The position numbers were made by a program, and so were the translations under genes. From Herbiconiux daphne (GTDB lineage Bacteria; Actinomycetota; Actinomycetes; Actinomycetales; Microbacteriaceae): a DNA stretch of 64,000 nucleotides. The notes under the pieces were generated by a model. That model saw nothing but the letters and a program-made list of their open reading frames with translations. It had not been told where the DNA came from and ran no database searches. The stretch is taken from assembly GCF_024979295.1 (NCBI RefSeq), contig NZ_JANLCJ010000006.1, positions 1 through 64,000 on the forward strand, in the 5' to 3' direction. Below, one piece after another: positions 25,913-34,469 of the stretch; position 1 is the first letter of the stretch, and each line of letters starts with the position of its first letter.

Positions 25913-26865
25913 CAGTTGGTGTCCGATTCGCTCGCGCGCATCAAGCGCATCTGAAGGAAGGTGATGACGATGAGCATCGCGAACAGCGCGAGTGACATCG
26001 TGGCTCCGTAGCCGAAGTCGAACTGCCCGAACGCCTTGTCGTAGATGTACATCTGCAGCACGTTCGACGCATTCGCCGGGCCGCCCTTGGTGGTGACGGC
26101 CACGATGTCGAACACCTGGAAGGCTCCGATCACCGTCAGCACGAGCACCATCGCCAGCACGGGCCGCAGCAGGGGCAGCGTGAGCCGGCGGAACATCTGC
26201 AGCTCGCTCGCCCCGTCGATCCGGCCCGCCTCGTAGATCGAGGGCGGGATGGTCTGCAGCCCCGCGAACACGATGATCGCGGTGTATCCCATCGACTTCC
26301 AGACGCTGATCAGAGCGATCGACGGGATGGCCCAGGCCCGCGACCCGAGGAAGAGGATGGGTTCACCGGTGAGCTGCTCGATGAGCTGGTTGACGATGCC
26401 CAGTTGCGAGTCGAGCATCCACGACCAGGTGGTCGCCGCGACGACTCCCGAGATCAGGAACGGCAGGATGATGATGCCCCGGATGACGGTCGACGAGGTG
26501 AGGCGGTGCAGCACCACGGCGGTGACGACCGAGAGGCTCATGCCGATGACGACCGACAGCACGACGAAGTACACGGTCACTCCGAGCGATGACCAGAACA
26601 CCTGGTCGCCGAGCAGACGCTGGAAGTTCTCGAGCCCCGTCCACGTCGGCGGGCTGAGCACTTTGAAGTCGGTGAAGCTCAGGTAGATGCCGCGCAATGT
26701 CGGGTACACCGCGAAGACGACGAACCCGATGAGAGCCGGCGCGATGAGCACCCAGGCCAGTCGCGCGTCGTGCCGATGAGCCGGGGCGTGCGCATTGATC
26801 GCACCCCGCCGCCGTGCCCGCGGAACAGCTCCCGCCGTCGTGCGTCGTGCTGCCGTTATCGCCAT
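25912..26865 (-). CDS. Carbohydrate ABC transporter permease (MalF type)
   Basis: Integral membrane protein of 317 residues with six helices after a basic N-terminal tail. The EAA loop is YEAGRIDGASELQMFRRLTLPL. It pairs with the MalG-type protein to form the CUT1 channel. I chose the ATG at 26865. A GTG at 26901 is in frame, but the promoter at 26915-26944 would start transcription near 26908, leaving almost no leader for that GTG. It is the first gene of the leftward glycoside operon. Confidence 0.9.
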   Translation of the reverse strand: MAITAARRTTAGAVPRARRRGAINAHAPAHRHDARLAWVLIAPALIGFVVFAVYPTLRGIYLSFTDFKVLSPPTWTGLENFQRLLGDQVFWSSLGVTVYFVVLSVVIGMSLSVVTAVVLHRLTSSTVIRGIIILPFLISGVVAATTWSWMLDSQLGIVNQLIEQLTGEPILFLGSRAWAIPSIALISVWKSMGYTAIIVFAGLQTIPPSIYEAGRIDGASELQMFRRLTLPLLRPVLAMVLVLTVIGAFQVFDIVAVTTKGGPANASNVLQMYIYDKAFGQFDFGYGATMSLALFAMLIVITFLQMRLMRASESDTN

Positions 26866-26914
26866 TGATCTGCCAATCCATGCTTGTTCGTGGCTTTCCA
26901 CGAGTTGCGGAGTC

Positions 26915-26944
26915 AGGATAAGTTGGAATAATTGATGCTGTCAA
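26915..26944 (-). promoter_or_regulatory. Promoter of the leftward glycoside operon
   Basis: On the minus strand TTGACA (26944-26939), an 18-base spacer and TATCCT (26920-26915) form a strong promoter. The -35 is perfect and the -10 matches four of six bases. It overlaps the inverted repeat at 26926-26951. Confidence 0.7.
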
Positions 26945-26951
26945 ATAATTC
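26926..26951. promoter_or_regulatory. AT-rich inverted repeat, putative ROK operator
   Basis: GAATAATTG (26926-26934) and CAAATAATTC (26942-26951) form an imperfect inverted repeat in the most AT-rich stretch of the region. It covers the -35 of the leftward promoter and lies 17 bases before the GH36 start, so one bound repressor could silence both operons. The two ROK proteins encoded at the ends of the locus are the obvious candidates (inference). Confidence 0.6.
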
Positions 26952-26968
26952 GATGGAGAAGATTTCAG

Positions 26969-29158
26969 ATGCCCCCTGACACGTCACCCCCGGTCCACCT
27001 GCGCGCGTCGGGGGTCTCGCTGGTCGTCGACACGGCCGGCGGCCGGGCCGAGATCCTGCACTGGGGGCGCGACCTCGGCGAGCTCGACGAGCGGGCGCTC
27101 GACGCCCTCCGAGCCACCGCCGGAACCGCACGGCTGCACAACGCGCCCGACTCGGCGCGCCGGCTCGACCTGCTCGCCGGCGAATACGGCGACTGGTCGG
27201 GCACCCCGGCGCTGAGCGGCCATCGCGACGGGTCGGCCACCACCTCGCGGCCGGTGCTCACGCACAGCCGCCGGAACGGCGACCGCCTGGTGCTGGGCTT
27301 CGACGACGCGGTCGCCGACCTCTCGATCGAGGTGACCCTGGGGCTCGCCCCGTCGGGCCTGTTGGCGTGGGAGGCCGTCGTCACGTCGACGGCATCGGCC
27401 GATTCCGCGCCGTTCGACCTCGGCTCCCTGGTCGCCCTGATGCCCGTGCCCGCCCGCGCCGAGCAGCTGCTCGACTTCACCGGCAAGTGGAGCCGCGAGC
27501 GCGAGCCCCAGCGGTCGACGATCACCGACGGCGTGCACGCCCGCTACGGGCGGCGCGGAAAGCCGGGCGTCGACTCGCCCTATCTGCTGGTCACGGGAAC
27601 GCCCGGGTTCGCCGCCCGGCAGGGAGAGGTGTGGGCCATGCACGTGGCCTGGAGCGGCGACCAGCAGTGGTGGGTCGAACGACTGCCCGAGGGCGCGGGT
27701 TCGTTCTCGGCGGTTCTCGGCGGCGGTGAGCTGCTGCGAGCGGGTGAGGTGCGGTTGCGCACCGGCGAGAGCTACCGCACCCCCACGGTCGTCTACGGCT
27801 ACTCCGACACCGGCCTCGACGGGCTCGCCGACCGGTTCCACGACCACGTGCGCGCCGACCGCCGCCGGCCCGGCCCGCAGCCGCTCGTGCTCAACACTTG
27901 GGAGGCCGTGTACTTCGATCACGACCTGCCCCGGCTTCTCGAGCTGGTCGAGCGCGCGGCGGGAATCGGGGTGGAACGCATCGTGCTCGACGACGGCTGG
28001 TTCCGGGGCAGACGGAGCGACCGGGCCGGTCTCGGCGACTGGCAGATCGACCACGAGGTGTGGCCTAGCGGCCTCGAGCCGTTCGTCGACGCGGTGAGAC
28101 GGCACGGCATGGAGTTCGGGCTGTGGTTCGAACCCGAGATGGTCAACCTCGACTCCGAGCTCGCCCGCGCCCACCCCGAGTGGGTGCTCGGCCCCACCGA
28201 TGGCCTCGGGTCGGCGAGCCGCCATCAGTACGTTCTCGACCTCGCGCATCCGGAGGCCTTCGAGCATCTGCTCGAGAGCATGTCGGAACTCGTGCAGCGC
28301 TACTCGATCGACTTCCTCAAGTGGGATCACAACCGCGACCTCAGCGAGGCCGTGCGTCGTGCCGGCGGAGGGGCCCCGGCGGTGCACGTTCAGACGCTCG
28401 CGTTCTACGACCTCCTCGACGAGTTGCGCCGCCGCTTTCCGCGACTCGAGATCGAGACCTGCGCCTCCGGCGGAGGCCGCATCGATCTCGGCGTGATCGA
28501 GCGCACCGACCGGGTGTGGACGAGCGACTGCAACGATCCGCTCGAGCGCCAGCGCATCCAGCGCTGGACGGAGCTGCTCCTGCCGCCGGAGCTCCTCGGG
28601 TCGCACGTCGGCGCGCCGCGGTCGCACACCACGCATCGGTGGTCGGATCAGTCGTTCCGGCTCGCCACGACGCTGTTCGCGTCGGCGGGCATCGAGTGGG
28701 ACATCACCTCGTGCACGCCCGAGGAGCTCGAGGCCCTCGCGCGCTGGGCAGGCTTGTACAAGCAGATGCGCGGCCTGGTCGCCTCGGGCCGTCGCGTGCA
28801 TGCCGACCTCGCCGACCCCGAGACCCTGCTGCACGGCAGTGTGGCCGCCGACGGCTCGCGCGCCCTCTTCGCCTGGGTGCGACTGGGTACGTCGCCCGCC
28901 GGGCAATCCGGCCGGGTTCCGTTCCCCGGGCTCGACGAGAGCGCGCACTACCGCGTCTCCGTGCGCTCCGAGCTGGGGGCGGTCTCGCTCCACCAGGGCG
29001 AAGGACCGCAGTGGTTCGATCGCGCGCGGGCCGAGCCCGAGGTGCTGCCGGGCGCCGTCCTGGCGGTCACCGGTGTGCCGCTGCCCACGCTCGACCCCGG
29101 CCAGGCCCTCATTCTCGACCTGCAGCGGGTCGGCGGCGAGGCGGATGCGGATGCGTGA
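26969..29158 (+). CDS. GH36 family alpha-galactosidase
   Basis: Cytoplasmic retaining alpha-galactosidase of 729 residues, the usual GH36 length. The N-terminal beta-supersandwich (1-300) is followed by the barrel with LDDGWF, LWFEPEMV, nucleophile Asp453 in KWDHNRD, ETCASGGGR and acid/base Asp520 in VWTSDCND. No signal peptide is present. It hydrolyses alpha-1,6-galactosides of the raffinose or galactomannan-oligosaccharide type. The ATG has a GGAGAAG ribosome site. It is divergent from the CUT1 importer operon and shares the operator region with it, so uptake and hydrolysis are co-regulated. Confidence 0.93.
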   Translation: MPPDTSPPVHLRASGVSLVVDTAGGRAEILHWGRDLGELDERALDALRATAGTARLHNAPDSARRLDLLAGEYGDWSGTPALSGHRDGSATTSRPVLTHSRRNGDRLVLGFDDAVADLSIEVTLGLAPSGLLAWEAVVTSTASADSAPFDLGSLVALMPVPARAEQLLDFTGKWSREREPQRSTITDGVHARYGRRGKPGVDSPYLLVTGTPGFAARQGEVWAMHVAWSGDQQWWVERLPEGAGSFSAVLGGGELLRAGEVRLRTGESYRTPTVVYGYSDTGLDGLADRFHDHVRADRRRPGPQPLVLNTWEAVYFDHDLPRLLELVERAAGIGVERIVLDDGWFRGRRSDRAGLGDWQIDHEVWPSGLEPFVDAVRRHGMEFGLWFEPEMVNLDSELARAHPEWVLGPTDGLGSASRHQYVLDLAHPEAFEHLLESMSELVQRYSIDFLKWDHNRDLSEAVRRAGGGAPAVHVQTLAFYDLLDELRRRFPRLEIETCASGGGRIDLGVIERTDRVWTSDCNDPLERQRIQRWTELLLPPELLGSHVGAPRSHTTHRWSDQSFRLATTLFASAGIEWDITSCTPEELEALARWAGLYKQMRGLVASGRRVHADLADPETLLHGSVAADGSRALFAWVRLGTSPAGQSGRVPFPGLDESAHYRVSVRSELGAVSLHQGEGPQWFDRARAEPEVLPGAVLAVTGVPLPTLDPGQALILDLQRVGGEADADA

Positions 29159-29253
29159 CACGCGCCGCCTCACGCGCACCGGCCGCCCGCCGTGCAGAAT
29201 GGGTGACACGCGCGACGGGGCTGCACCGGCACGCGGGGCGAAGGGCGGGCACG

Positions 29254-30489
29254 GTGGACGCGACGACGGCGAGTGATCCGGCCGCGGTCTTCGCCGTGCT
29301 GCGGTCGGCGTCGCCGGCGGCGGTCGATGTCTTCGTGCACCTGCTGACCCGTGGGCCGACCGCGCGCATCGACGTGGCGCGGGCGACCGGCCTCTCGCAG
29401 GCTGCCGTCACCAAGGCCGTCGCCCCCCTCGTCGCCGCCGGCCTGGTGCGCGGCGGCGGCGCTCCCGCGCCCGGTGGCCCGCCCGGCCGACCCGCGAGCC
29501 CGGTGCGGGTCGACCCGGAGGCGGTGCTCGCCATCGGCGTCAAGGTGAACCCCGACGAGGTGATCGGGGTGGTGACCGACCTGCAGTCGGGCATCGTGCA
29601 CTCGGCGCGTCAAGACGTCGACGACCCCACTCCGGAGCGGGTGACCGAGGCGGTCGCCCTCGTCGTCTCCCGACTGGAAGAGCTGCTCGGCGATCGCTCC
29701 GACCGGGTCGCCGCGGTGTGCGCCGCCGTGTCGGGCGACGTCGACACCGCGAGCGGCACCGTGCGCGAGTCGGCGCTGCTCGGCTGGACCGACGTTCCCC
29801 TGGGCGCGCTCCTGACCGAGGCCCTCGGCCGCGACGTGCTGATCGAGAACGACGTGCGGGCGCTCACCATCGCCGAGCACTGGTTCGGCGTGGGGGTGGG
29901 CACCGGCTCCTTCGCCATCGTGACGATCGGCAGCGGAATCGGCTGCGGTCTGCACGTGAACGGTCAGGTCGTCGAGGGCGCATTCGGCGTGGCCGGCGAG
30001 ATCGGGCACCTGCCGCTGACGTCGCAGGAGCACGTGTGCACCTGCGGCCGGCGCGGCTGCGTCGAGGCGGTGGCGTCGTCGTCGGCCATCGTGCGGCAGA
30101 TCTCGAGCGCACGCGGAGCCGAGGTCACGATGGCCGAGGCGGTCACCCTCGCCCATGCCGGCGATGCCGCCGCTGCCGCGGTGTTCGACCTGGCCGGCAC
30201 GGTGATCGGAACCGCCATCGCCACCGTGGCGAATCTCACCGGGCCCGAGATCGTGCTGATCACGGGCGAGGGCGTGTCGGACTACGAGTTGTTCGACGAC
30301 CGCCTGCGGGCGGCCTTCGCGGCCCACGCCTTCGGGGCGGCGGGCGAGTGCCGCATCGTGCTGCGGCCGCACTCCTTCGACGACTGGGCGCGCGGCGCCG
30401 CGGCGGCCGCCTTGCGCGCCGTGGTGCTGCAACGGATGGTCGGCGGCTCGGCGGCCTCGCACCTTCTGCGGGCGCAGCCTCAGGAGTAG
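29254..30489 (+). CDS. ROK-family transcriptional regulator (second)
   Basis: Regulator of 411 residues, 95 bases after the GH36 gene. The helix-turn-helix near residues 36-60 (RIDVARATGLSQAAVTKAV) and the ROK domain (TIGSGIGCGLHVNG, FGVAGEIGHLPL, zinc motif CTCGRRGCVE) are nearly the same as in the ROK protein at 18942-20138. The two look like a duplication that now flanks the operons. The GTG at 29254 gives the shortest start that keeps the whole domain; a much longer frame upstream lies across GH36 and is rejected. The stop overlaps the convergent GntR gene by 10 bases. Confidence 0.88.
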   Translation: MDATTASDPAAVFAVLRSASPAAVDVFVHLLTRGPTARIDVARATGLSQAAVTKAVAPLVAAGLVRGGGAPAPGGPPGRPASPVRVDPEAVLAIGVKVNPDEVIGVVTDLQSGIVHSARQDVDDPTPERVTEAVALVVSRLEELLGDRSDRVAAVCAAVSGDVDTASGTVRESALLGWTDVPLGALLTEALGRDVLIENDVRALTIAEHWFGVGVGTGSFAIVTIGSGIGCGLHVNGQVVEGAFGVAGEIGHLPLTSQEHVCTCGRRGCVEAVASSSAIVRQISSARGAEVTMAEAVTLAHAGDAAAAAVFDLAGTVIGTAIATVANLTGPEIVLITGEGVSDYELFDDRLRAAFAAHAFGAAGECRIVLRPHSFDDWARGAAAAALRAVVLQRMVGGSAASHLLRAQPQE

Positions 30490-31154
30490 ATGCCGAGCAC
30501 CCGCTCGAGCGACAGGTCGAGATGCTCGCGCATCGCCGCCGCGGCGCCGGTGTCGTCGCCCGCGTCGATCGCCGCCACGATGGCGGCGTGCTCGTCGACC
30601 GTGTGGTGGCCGTAGGTTCCCGAATACGACAACCGGAAGATGTGCAGGTGGCAGTGCGTGCGGGCATAGGTGCGGGCGATGAGCGAGTTGCCCGCCCCTT
30701 CGAAGACGATGCCGTGCAAGCGCTCGTCGTGAGCGGCGAGTTCGATCGCGGGCAGTGGCGCGGGCCGCGAGCTCATCGTCGCGAGCTCCGCATCGAGCGC
30801 CTGGCGCAGGGCCGCATCGTGCCGGCGGGCCGCTTTGGCGGCGGCATCCGGTTCGAGCAGACGACGCAACTCGTAGAGCTCGACGAGCTCCTCGCGGGTC
30901 AGCAACTCGGTGGTGCGGTAACCGCGAAGTGGCACCTTGAGCACGAGGCCCTCCGATTCGAGGCCCGCCAGAGCCTCGCGAACCGGCGTGGGCGACACCG
31001 ACAGCCGCCGGGCGGCATCCTCGATGTTGATGCGCTCCCCGGGCGGGATGGCGCCCGACATGATCAGCGCCCTGAGGCTCGCATAGGCCTCGGTCGGCCG
31101 GGGCGCTGCGGTCGCGGCCGGATCGAGGGCTGTGAGGAAGGTTCCTTCGAGCAC
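30480..31154 (-). CDS. GntR-family transcriptional regulator with FCD effector domain
   Basis: Regulator of 224 residues of the FadR subfamily. A winged helix-turn-helix lies near residues 20-80 (INIEDAARRLSVSPTPVREALAGLESEGLV), followed by an all-helical FCD domain that binds sugar acids or other carboxylates. The GTG at 31154 has AAAGG six bases upstream; a longer frame would run through the operator and is rejected. It is divergent from the ABC-importer/dehydratase/aldo-keto reductase operon and is its likely repressor. FCD regulators often sense the sugar acid made by such pathways (family knowledge). Confidence 0.88.
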   Translation of the reverse strand: MLEGTFLTALDPAATAAPRPTEAYASLRALIMSGAIPPGERINIEDAARRLSVSPTPVREALAGLESEGLVLKVPLRGYRTTELLTREELVELYELRRLLEPDAAAKAARRHDAALRQALDAELATMSSRPAPLPAIELAAHDERLHGIVFEGAGNSLIARTYARTHCHLHIFRLSYSGTYGHHTVDEHAAIVAAIDAGDDTGAAAAMREHLDLSLERVLGIYS

Positions 31155-31203
31155 GTGTCGCCTTTCGATTGACACGACCCAATCTATCGTGCACCATGGC
31201 AGA

Positions 31204-31230
31204 AATCCTATAGGGAAATCCAATAGGATT
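31204..31230. promoter_or_regulatory. Inverted repeat, putative GntR operator
   Basis: AATCCTAT (31204-31211) and ATAGGATT (31223-31230) are perfect inverted repeats with an 11-base centre that itself contains a related half-site. They lie between the divergent GntR gene and the importer operon, 26 bases before the binding-protein ATG. A TTGACA stands at 31169-31174. Binding here would control at least the rightward operon. Confidence 0.65.
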
Positions 31231-31255
31231 CCTGGACACCGATGGAGGCTCAACG

Positions 31256-32302
31256 ATGAGACGCAGCACCACCCTTACCCTGGCAGTCGCGGCGGTCGCC
31301 GTCGGCGCCGTTCTGCTGAGCGGCTGCACCCCGCAGTCCGAGACCGCGCAGGGCGGCGAGGCCACCGGCCTCGACAGCGTGCAGGTCGCCCTCGTTCCCG
31401 GCGGGCCGCACCCCTACTTCCAGCCCTGGATCGCAGCCGGGGAGGCCGCGAAGACCGACTTCGGTCTCGGCGGAACCACCTTCAACGAGACGGCGGCGTG
31501 GGACCAGACGAAGCAGAACGACGTGATCAACTCGCTCGTGGCCAACGGCTACAACGCCTTCGGGGTGTTCGGCGTGAGCCCCACCGACATCAACTCCACC
31601 TTCGACAACCTCAAGCAGAGCGGCATCGCCACCGCCGCTCTCGGATCCTGCCCGGCAGGCGACACCAACGACGCCGACTTCTGCCTCTCGACCGACACCG
31701 AGACCGCGGCGTACAAGGCAGCGCAGGCCACGATCGAGGCGATGGGGGGCACGGGCGTGCTCGCCCACCTCACCGGCGTCAACGTCGACTCCAACACCCA
31801 GCGCCGCATCGCGGGGGTGAAGAAGGCGGTCGACGAGACCAACGGCGCCGTCACCCTCCTGCCGGACGTGACTGACATCGACACCGACCTCACCACCGCC
31901 CAGAAGGCCGTGGCCGACCTGCTCGCCTCGCAGGGCAGCGAGATCACGGGAATCGTGTCGACCGCCTACAACCCCGCCGTCGCTGCGGCCACCGCGGTCA
32001 AGGAGTCCGGCCTGCCGATCAAGCTCGTCGCCATCGACGACGACGAGACCATCCTCGCCGCCATCGAAGACGGCTCGGTCTATGCGACCATCGCACAGAA
32101 CCCGACCGCGCAGGCCTACGTCGGCAGCTACGCCCTCGCGAAGCTGGCGAGCAAGGAGTGCACCATGGCCGAGCCCGGCGCCATCATCGACTCCGGCTCC
32201 TTCGTCGTGACGAAAGACAACGTGGCCACCTACGACGACGAGCGCGTCGCGGCCGGCGACCAGCTGATGAAGGACTTCGACTCCGAATACCTCAGCTGCT
32301 GA
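31256..32302 (+). CDS. Sugar ABC transporter substrate-binding lipoprotein (CUT2 type)
   Basis: Lipoprotein of 348 residues. The signal peptide of about 23 residues ends in lipobox LSGC. The mature protein begins with a short polar spacer and then VQVALVPGGPHPYFQPW, a type I sugar-binding fold. It is the receptor for the two permeases and the ATPase encoded downstream. A GGAGG ribosome site precedes the ATG. Its stop overlaps the dehydratase start by one base (TGATG). The ligand is unknown; the pathway genes suggest a free aldose. Confidence 0.92.
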   Translation: MRRSTTLTLAVAAVAVGAVLLSGCTPQSETAQGGEATGLDSVQVALVPGGPHPYFQPWIAAGEAAKTDFGLGGTTFNETAAWDQTKQNDVINSLVANGYNAFGVFGVSPTDINSTFDNLKQSGIATAALGSCPAGDTNDADFCLSTDTETAAYKAAQATIEAMGGTGVLAHLTGVNVDSNTQRRIAGVKKAVDETNGAVTLLPDVTDIDTDLTTAQKAVADLLASQGSEITGIVSTAYNPAVAAATAVKESGLPIKLVAIDDDETILAAIEDGSVYATIAQNPTAQAYVGSYALAKLASKECTMAEPGAIIDSGSFVVTKDNVATYDDERVAAGDQLMKDFDSEYLSC

Positions 32303-33390
32303 TGCCGGTCATCACCAACGCCCGTGCCTACCTGGTCGATCTCGAAGTCGAGACCGTGCGAACGGATGCCGTGCAGAGCTTCCTGAAGCAGGAGACGATC
32401 TTCGTCGAGATCACCACCGACGACGGACTCACCGGCACCGGGTACTCCTACACCATCGGCACCGGAGGCCTCGCGGTTCTCGCGATGTTGCGCGAGCACC
32501 TGCTCGCGCAGCTGACCGGCCTCGACGCCGAGCTGATCGAGGCGAACTGGATGACGCTGTTCGCCTCCACGAGGGCCACCACCACCGGCGCGATCACCTC
32601 GCTCGCCCTTGCCGCGGTCGACACCGCGCTCTGGGATCTCAAGGCCCTCCGCGCATCCGCTCCGCTGTGGAAGGTCGCGGGCGGCTACCGCCGCGAGGTG
32701 CCGCTCTACGACACGGAGGGCGGATGGCTGCACCTTTCGACCGACGAGATCGTCGCGGGCGCGCTGGCATCCCAGGCCGCCGGCTGGGCCGGGCTGAAGA
32801 TCAAGGTCGGCAGTCCCCATCTCGTCGACGACGTCGAACGCCTCGCGGCGGTGCGAGCGGCGGTCGGCGACCGGATGCACATAATGGTCGACGCGAACCA
32901 GTCGATGACCGGCGCCGAGGCGATCCGGCGTGCCAAGGCCTTCGAGCCCTTCGACCTGTTCTGGTTCGAGGAGCCGCTGCCGGCCGATGACGTCGCCGGC
33001 CACAGCCGTCTCGCCGAGGCCACCTCCATCCCGGTCGCGGTCGGCGAGTCGATGTACTCGGTCGCCCAGTTCCGCGAATACCTGCAGCGCGGAGCCGCCG
33101 GAATCGTGCAGGTCGACGTCGCCCGCATCGGAGGCATCACCCCGTGGCTGAAGGTGGCGCATCTGGCCGAGAGCTTCAACGTGGCCGTGTGCCCGCACTT
33201 CTTGATGGAACTGCACGTGAGCCTGACCGCCGCCGTGCCCAACGGCCGCTACGTCGAGCACATCCCGCAGTTGCGCGCGATCACCACGGCCGAAATGACG
33301 ATCGCCGACGGTCACGCCCTCGCCCCCGACGTCCCGGGGCTCGGCATCGCCTGGAACCGCGACGCGATCGACGACCGGGTGGTCGCGTGA
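32302..33390 (+). CDS. Enolase-superfamily sugar acid dehydratase (mandelate racemase subgroup)
   Basis: Cytoplasmic Mg-dependent enzyme of 362 residues. After the capping domain, the barrel carries KxK at Lys166/Lys168, metal ligands Asp197 (VDANQ), Glu223 (WFEEP) and Glu249 (VGES), and the Asp272-His299 dyad (VDVARIGG, CPHF). These are all the catalytic residues of the mandelate racemase subgroup, which dehydrates aldonates such as fuconate, galactonate, rhamnonate or talarate. It sits between the binding protein and the permeases, linked by one-base and four-base overlaps. With the aldo-keto reductase it suggests oxidation of an aldose to an aldonate and then dehydration to a 2-keto-3-deoxy acid. 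The exact acid is not deducible. Confidence 0.9.
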   Translation: MPVITNARAYLVDLEVETVRTDAVQSFLKQETIFVEITTDDGLTGTGYSYTIGTGGLAVLAMLREHLLAQLTGLDAELIEANWMTLFASTRATTTGAITSLALAAVDTALWDLKALRASAPLWKVAGGYRREVPLYDTEGGWLHLSTDEIVAGALASQAAGWAGLKIKVGSPHLVDDVERLAAVRAAVGDRMHIMVDANQSMTGAEAIRRAKAFEPFDLFWFEEPLPADDVAGHSRLAEATSIPVAVGESMYSVAQFREYLQRGAAGIVQVDVARIGGITPWLKVAHLAESFNVAVCPHFLMELHVSLTAAVPNGRYVEHIPQLRAITTAEMTIADGHALAPDVPGLGIAWNRDAIDDRVVA

Positions 33391-34469
33391 GGTCCGCCAT
33401 CCGGGCTCAGCTCACGACTCCGAGGTTCCTCCTCTTCGTCATCATCGTCGTGCTCGTGGCGGTGATCGTCGCCCTGAAGCCCTCGTTCCTCAACGGCGCC
33501 TTCGTGCTCGCGCCGCTCATCACGAGCATCGCGATCTTCACCGTGGTGGGCCTCGCGCAGATGGTGGTGCTCTCGATCGGGCACATGAACATCGCGGTGG
33601 GCAACATGGCGGCATTCGGCGCCATGATCTCGGGCATCTCGTTCGACCTCTTCGGCCTGCCGCTGGTGGCCGGCATCGCCGCCGGCCTCGTGGGCGGCGG
33701 GCTGATCGGCGCTCTCACCGGCTGGATCATCGCCCGCACGGGCGTCAACTCCTTCATCGTGACGCTCGCGATGAGTTTCGCCCTGCTGGGTCTCGTGCCG
33801 ACGGTGTACTCGGCCCTCAGCACGGGCTCGGCGTTCGTCGTGAAGCCCGCCGGCTTCGACGCGCTCGGGCGTGACTCCTTCGCCGACGTCTGTCAGTTCG
33901 GCTACTGCGGGCCGGCCGCGATCCCGGTGATGGTGGTGCCCGTCATCGTCGTCATGGTGCTCGTCGCCGTGCTCTACACGAAGACGAGGGTCGGCCGCGA
34001 GCTGCTGCTGACCGGCAGCAGCGTCAAAGCGGCCGAGTTCTCGGGCATCCCCACGTCGCGCCGCATCGTTCTGGCGCACACCCTCTCGGGCGTGCTCGCC
34101 GCCTTGGCCGGCATCCTGCTCGCCACCAGCATCGGCTCGTTCACGCCCTCGATCGGCGACGAGTTCATGCTGCAGTCGTTCGTCGGCCCCATCCTCGGCG
34201 GCACGCTGCTCGCGGGCGGTTACGTCTCGGTGACCGGCACCCTTCTGGGCATCACGCTCACCCTGGTCATCCGCAAGGGACTCGAGCTGTTCGGCGTGGG
34301 CATCGAGACCCTCAACGTGCTGCTCGGCGTCATCCTGCTGATCGCCCTGTCGGCCGACCGGGTGCGCGAGATCCGCCTGCGCAAGGGGCGCACCCCGGAT
34401 GCCTCGGCACCGCCGCCATCGGATCCCGCCCGCAGCGCCGACCGCTCCACCGAGGAGGTGCCCGCGTGA
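33387..34469 (+). CDS. Sugar ABC transporter permease (CUT2 type, first)
   Basis: Membrane protein of 360 residues with 8-10 helices and the CUT2 permease segment SIGHMNIAVGNMAAFGAM. The GTG start overlaps the dehydratase stop by four bases (GTGA). The C-terminal tail of about 35 residues is Pro/Ser/Asp-rich and cytoplasmic. Two different permease genes in a row suggest a heterodimeric channel, as in RbsC-like pairs of some actinobacterial and AI-2-type importers. Confidence 0.9.
   Translation: MRSAIRAQLTTPRFLLFVIIVVLVAVIVALKPSFLNGAFVLAPLITSIAIFTVVGLAQMVVLSIGHMNIAVGNMAAFGAMISGISFDLFGLPLVAGIAAGLVGGGLIGALTGWIIARTGVNSFIVTLAMSFALLGLVPTVYSALSTGSAFVVKPAGFDALGRDSFADVCQFGYCGPAAIPVMVVPVIVVMVLVAVLYTKTRVGRELLLTGSSVKAAEFSGIPTSRRIVLAHTLSGVLAALAGILLATSIGSFTPSIGDEFMLQSFVGPILGGTLLAGGYVSVTGTLLGITLTLVIRKGLELFGVGIETLNVLLGVILLIALSADRVREIRLRKGRTPDASAPPPSDPARSADRSTEEVPA

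Noticed and set aside
26866..26901. GTG at 26901 as the start of the MalF-type permease
   Set aside because: The predicted transcript start is near 26908, which would leave no room for a ribosome site, and there is no purine-rich stretch upstream of the GTG.
31155..31253. N-terminal extension of the GntR regulator at 30480-31154
   Set aside because: The extension crosses the inverted-repeat operator and is hydrophobic, unlike the family; the GTG at 31154 has a ribosome site.
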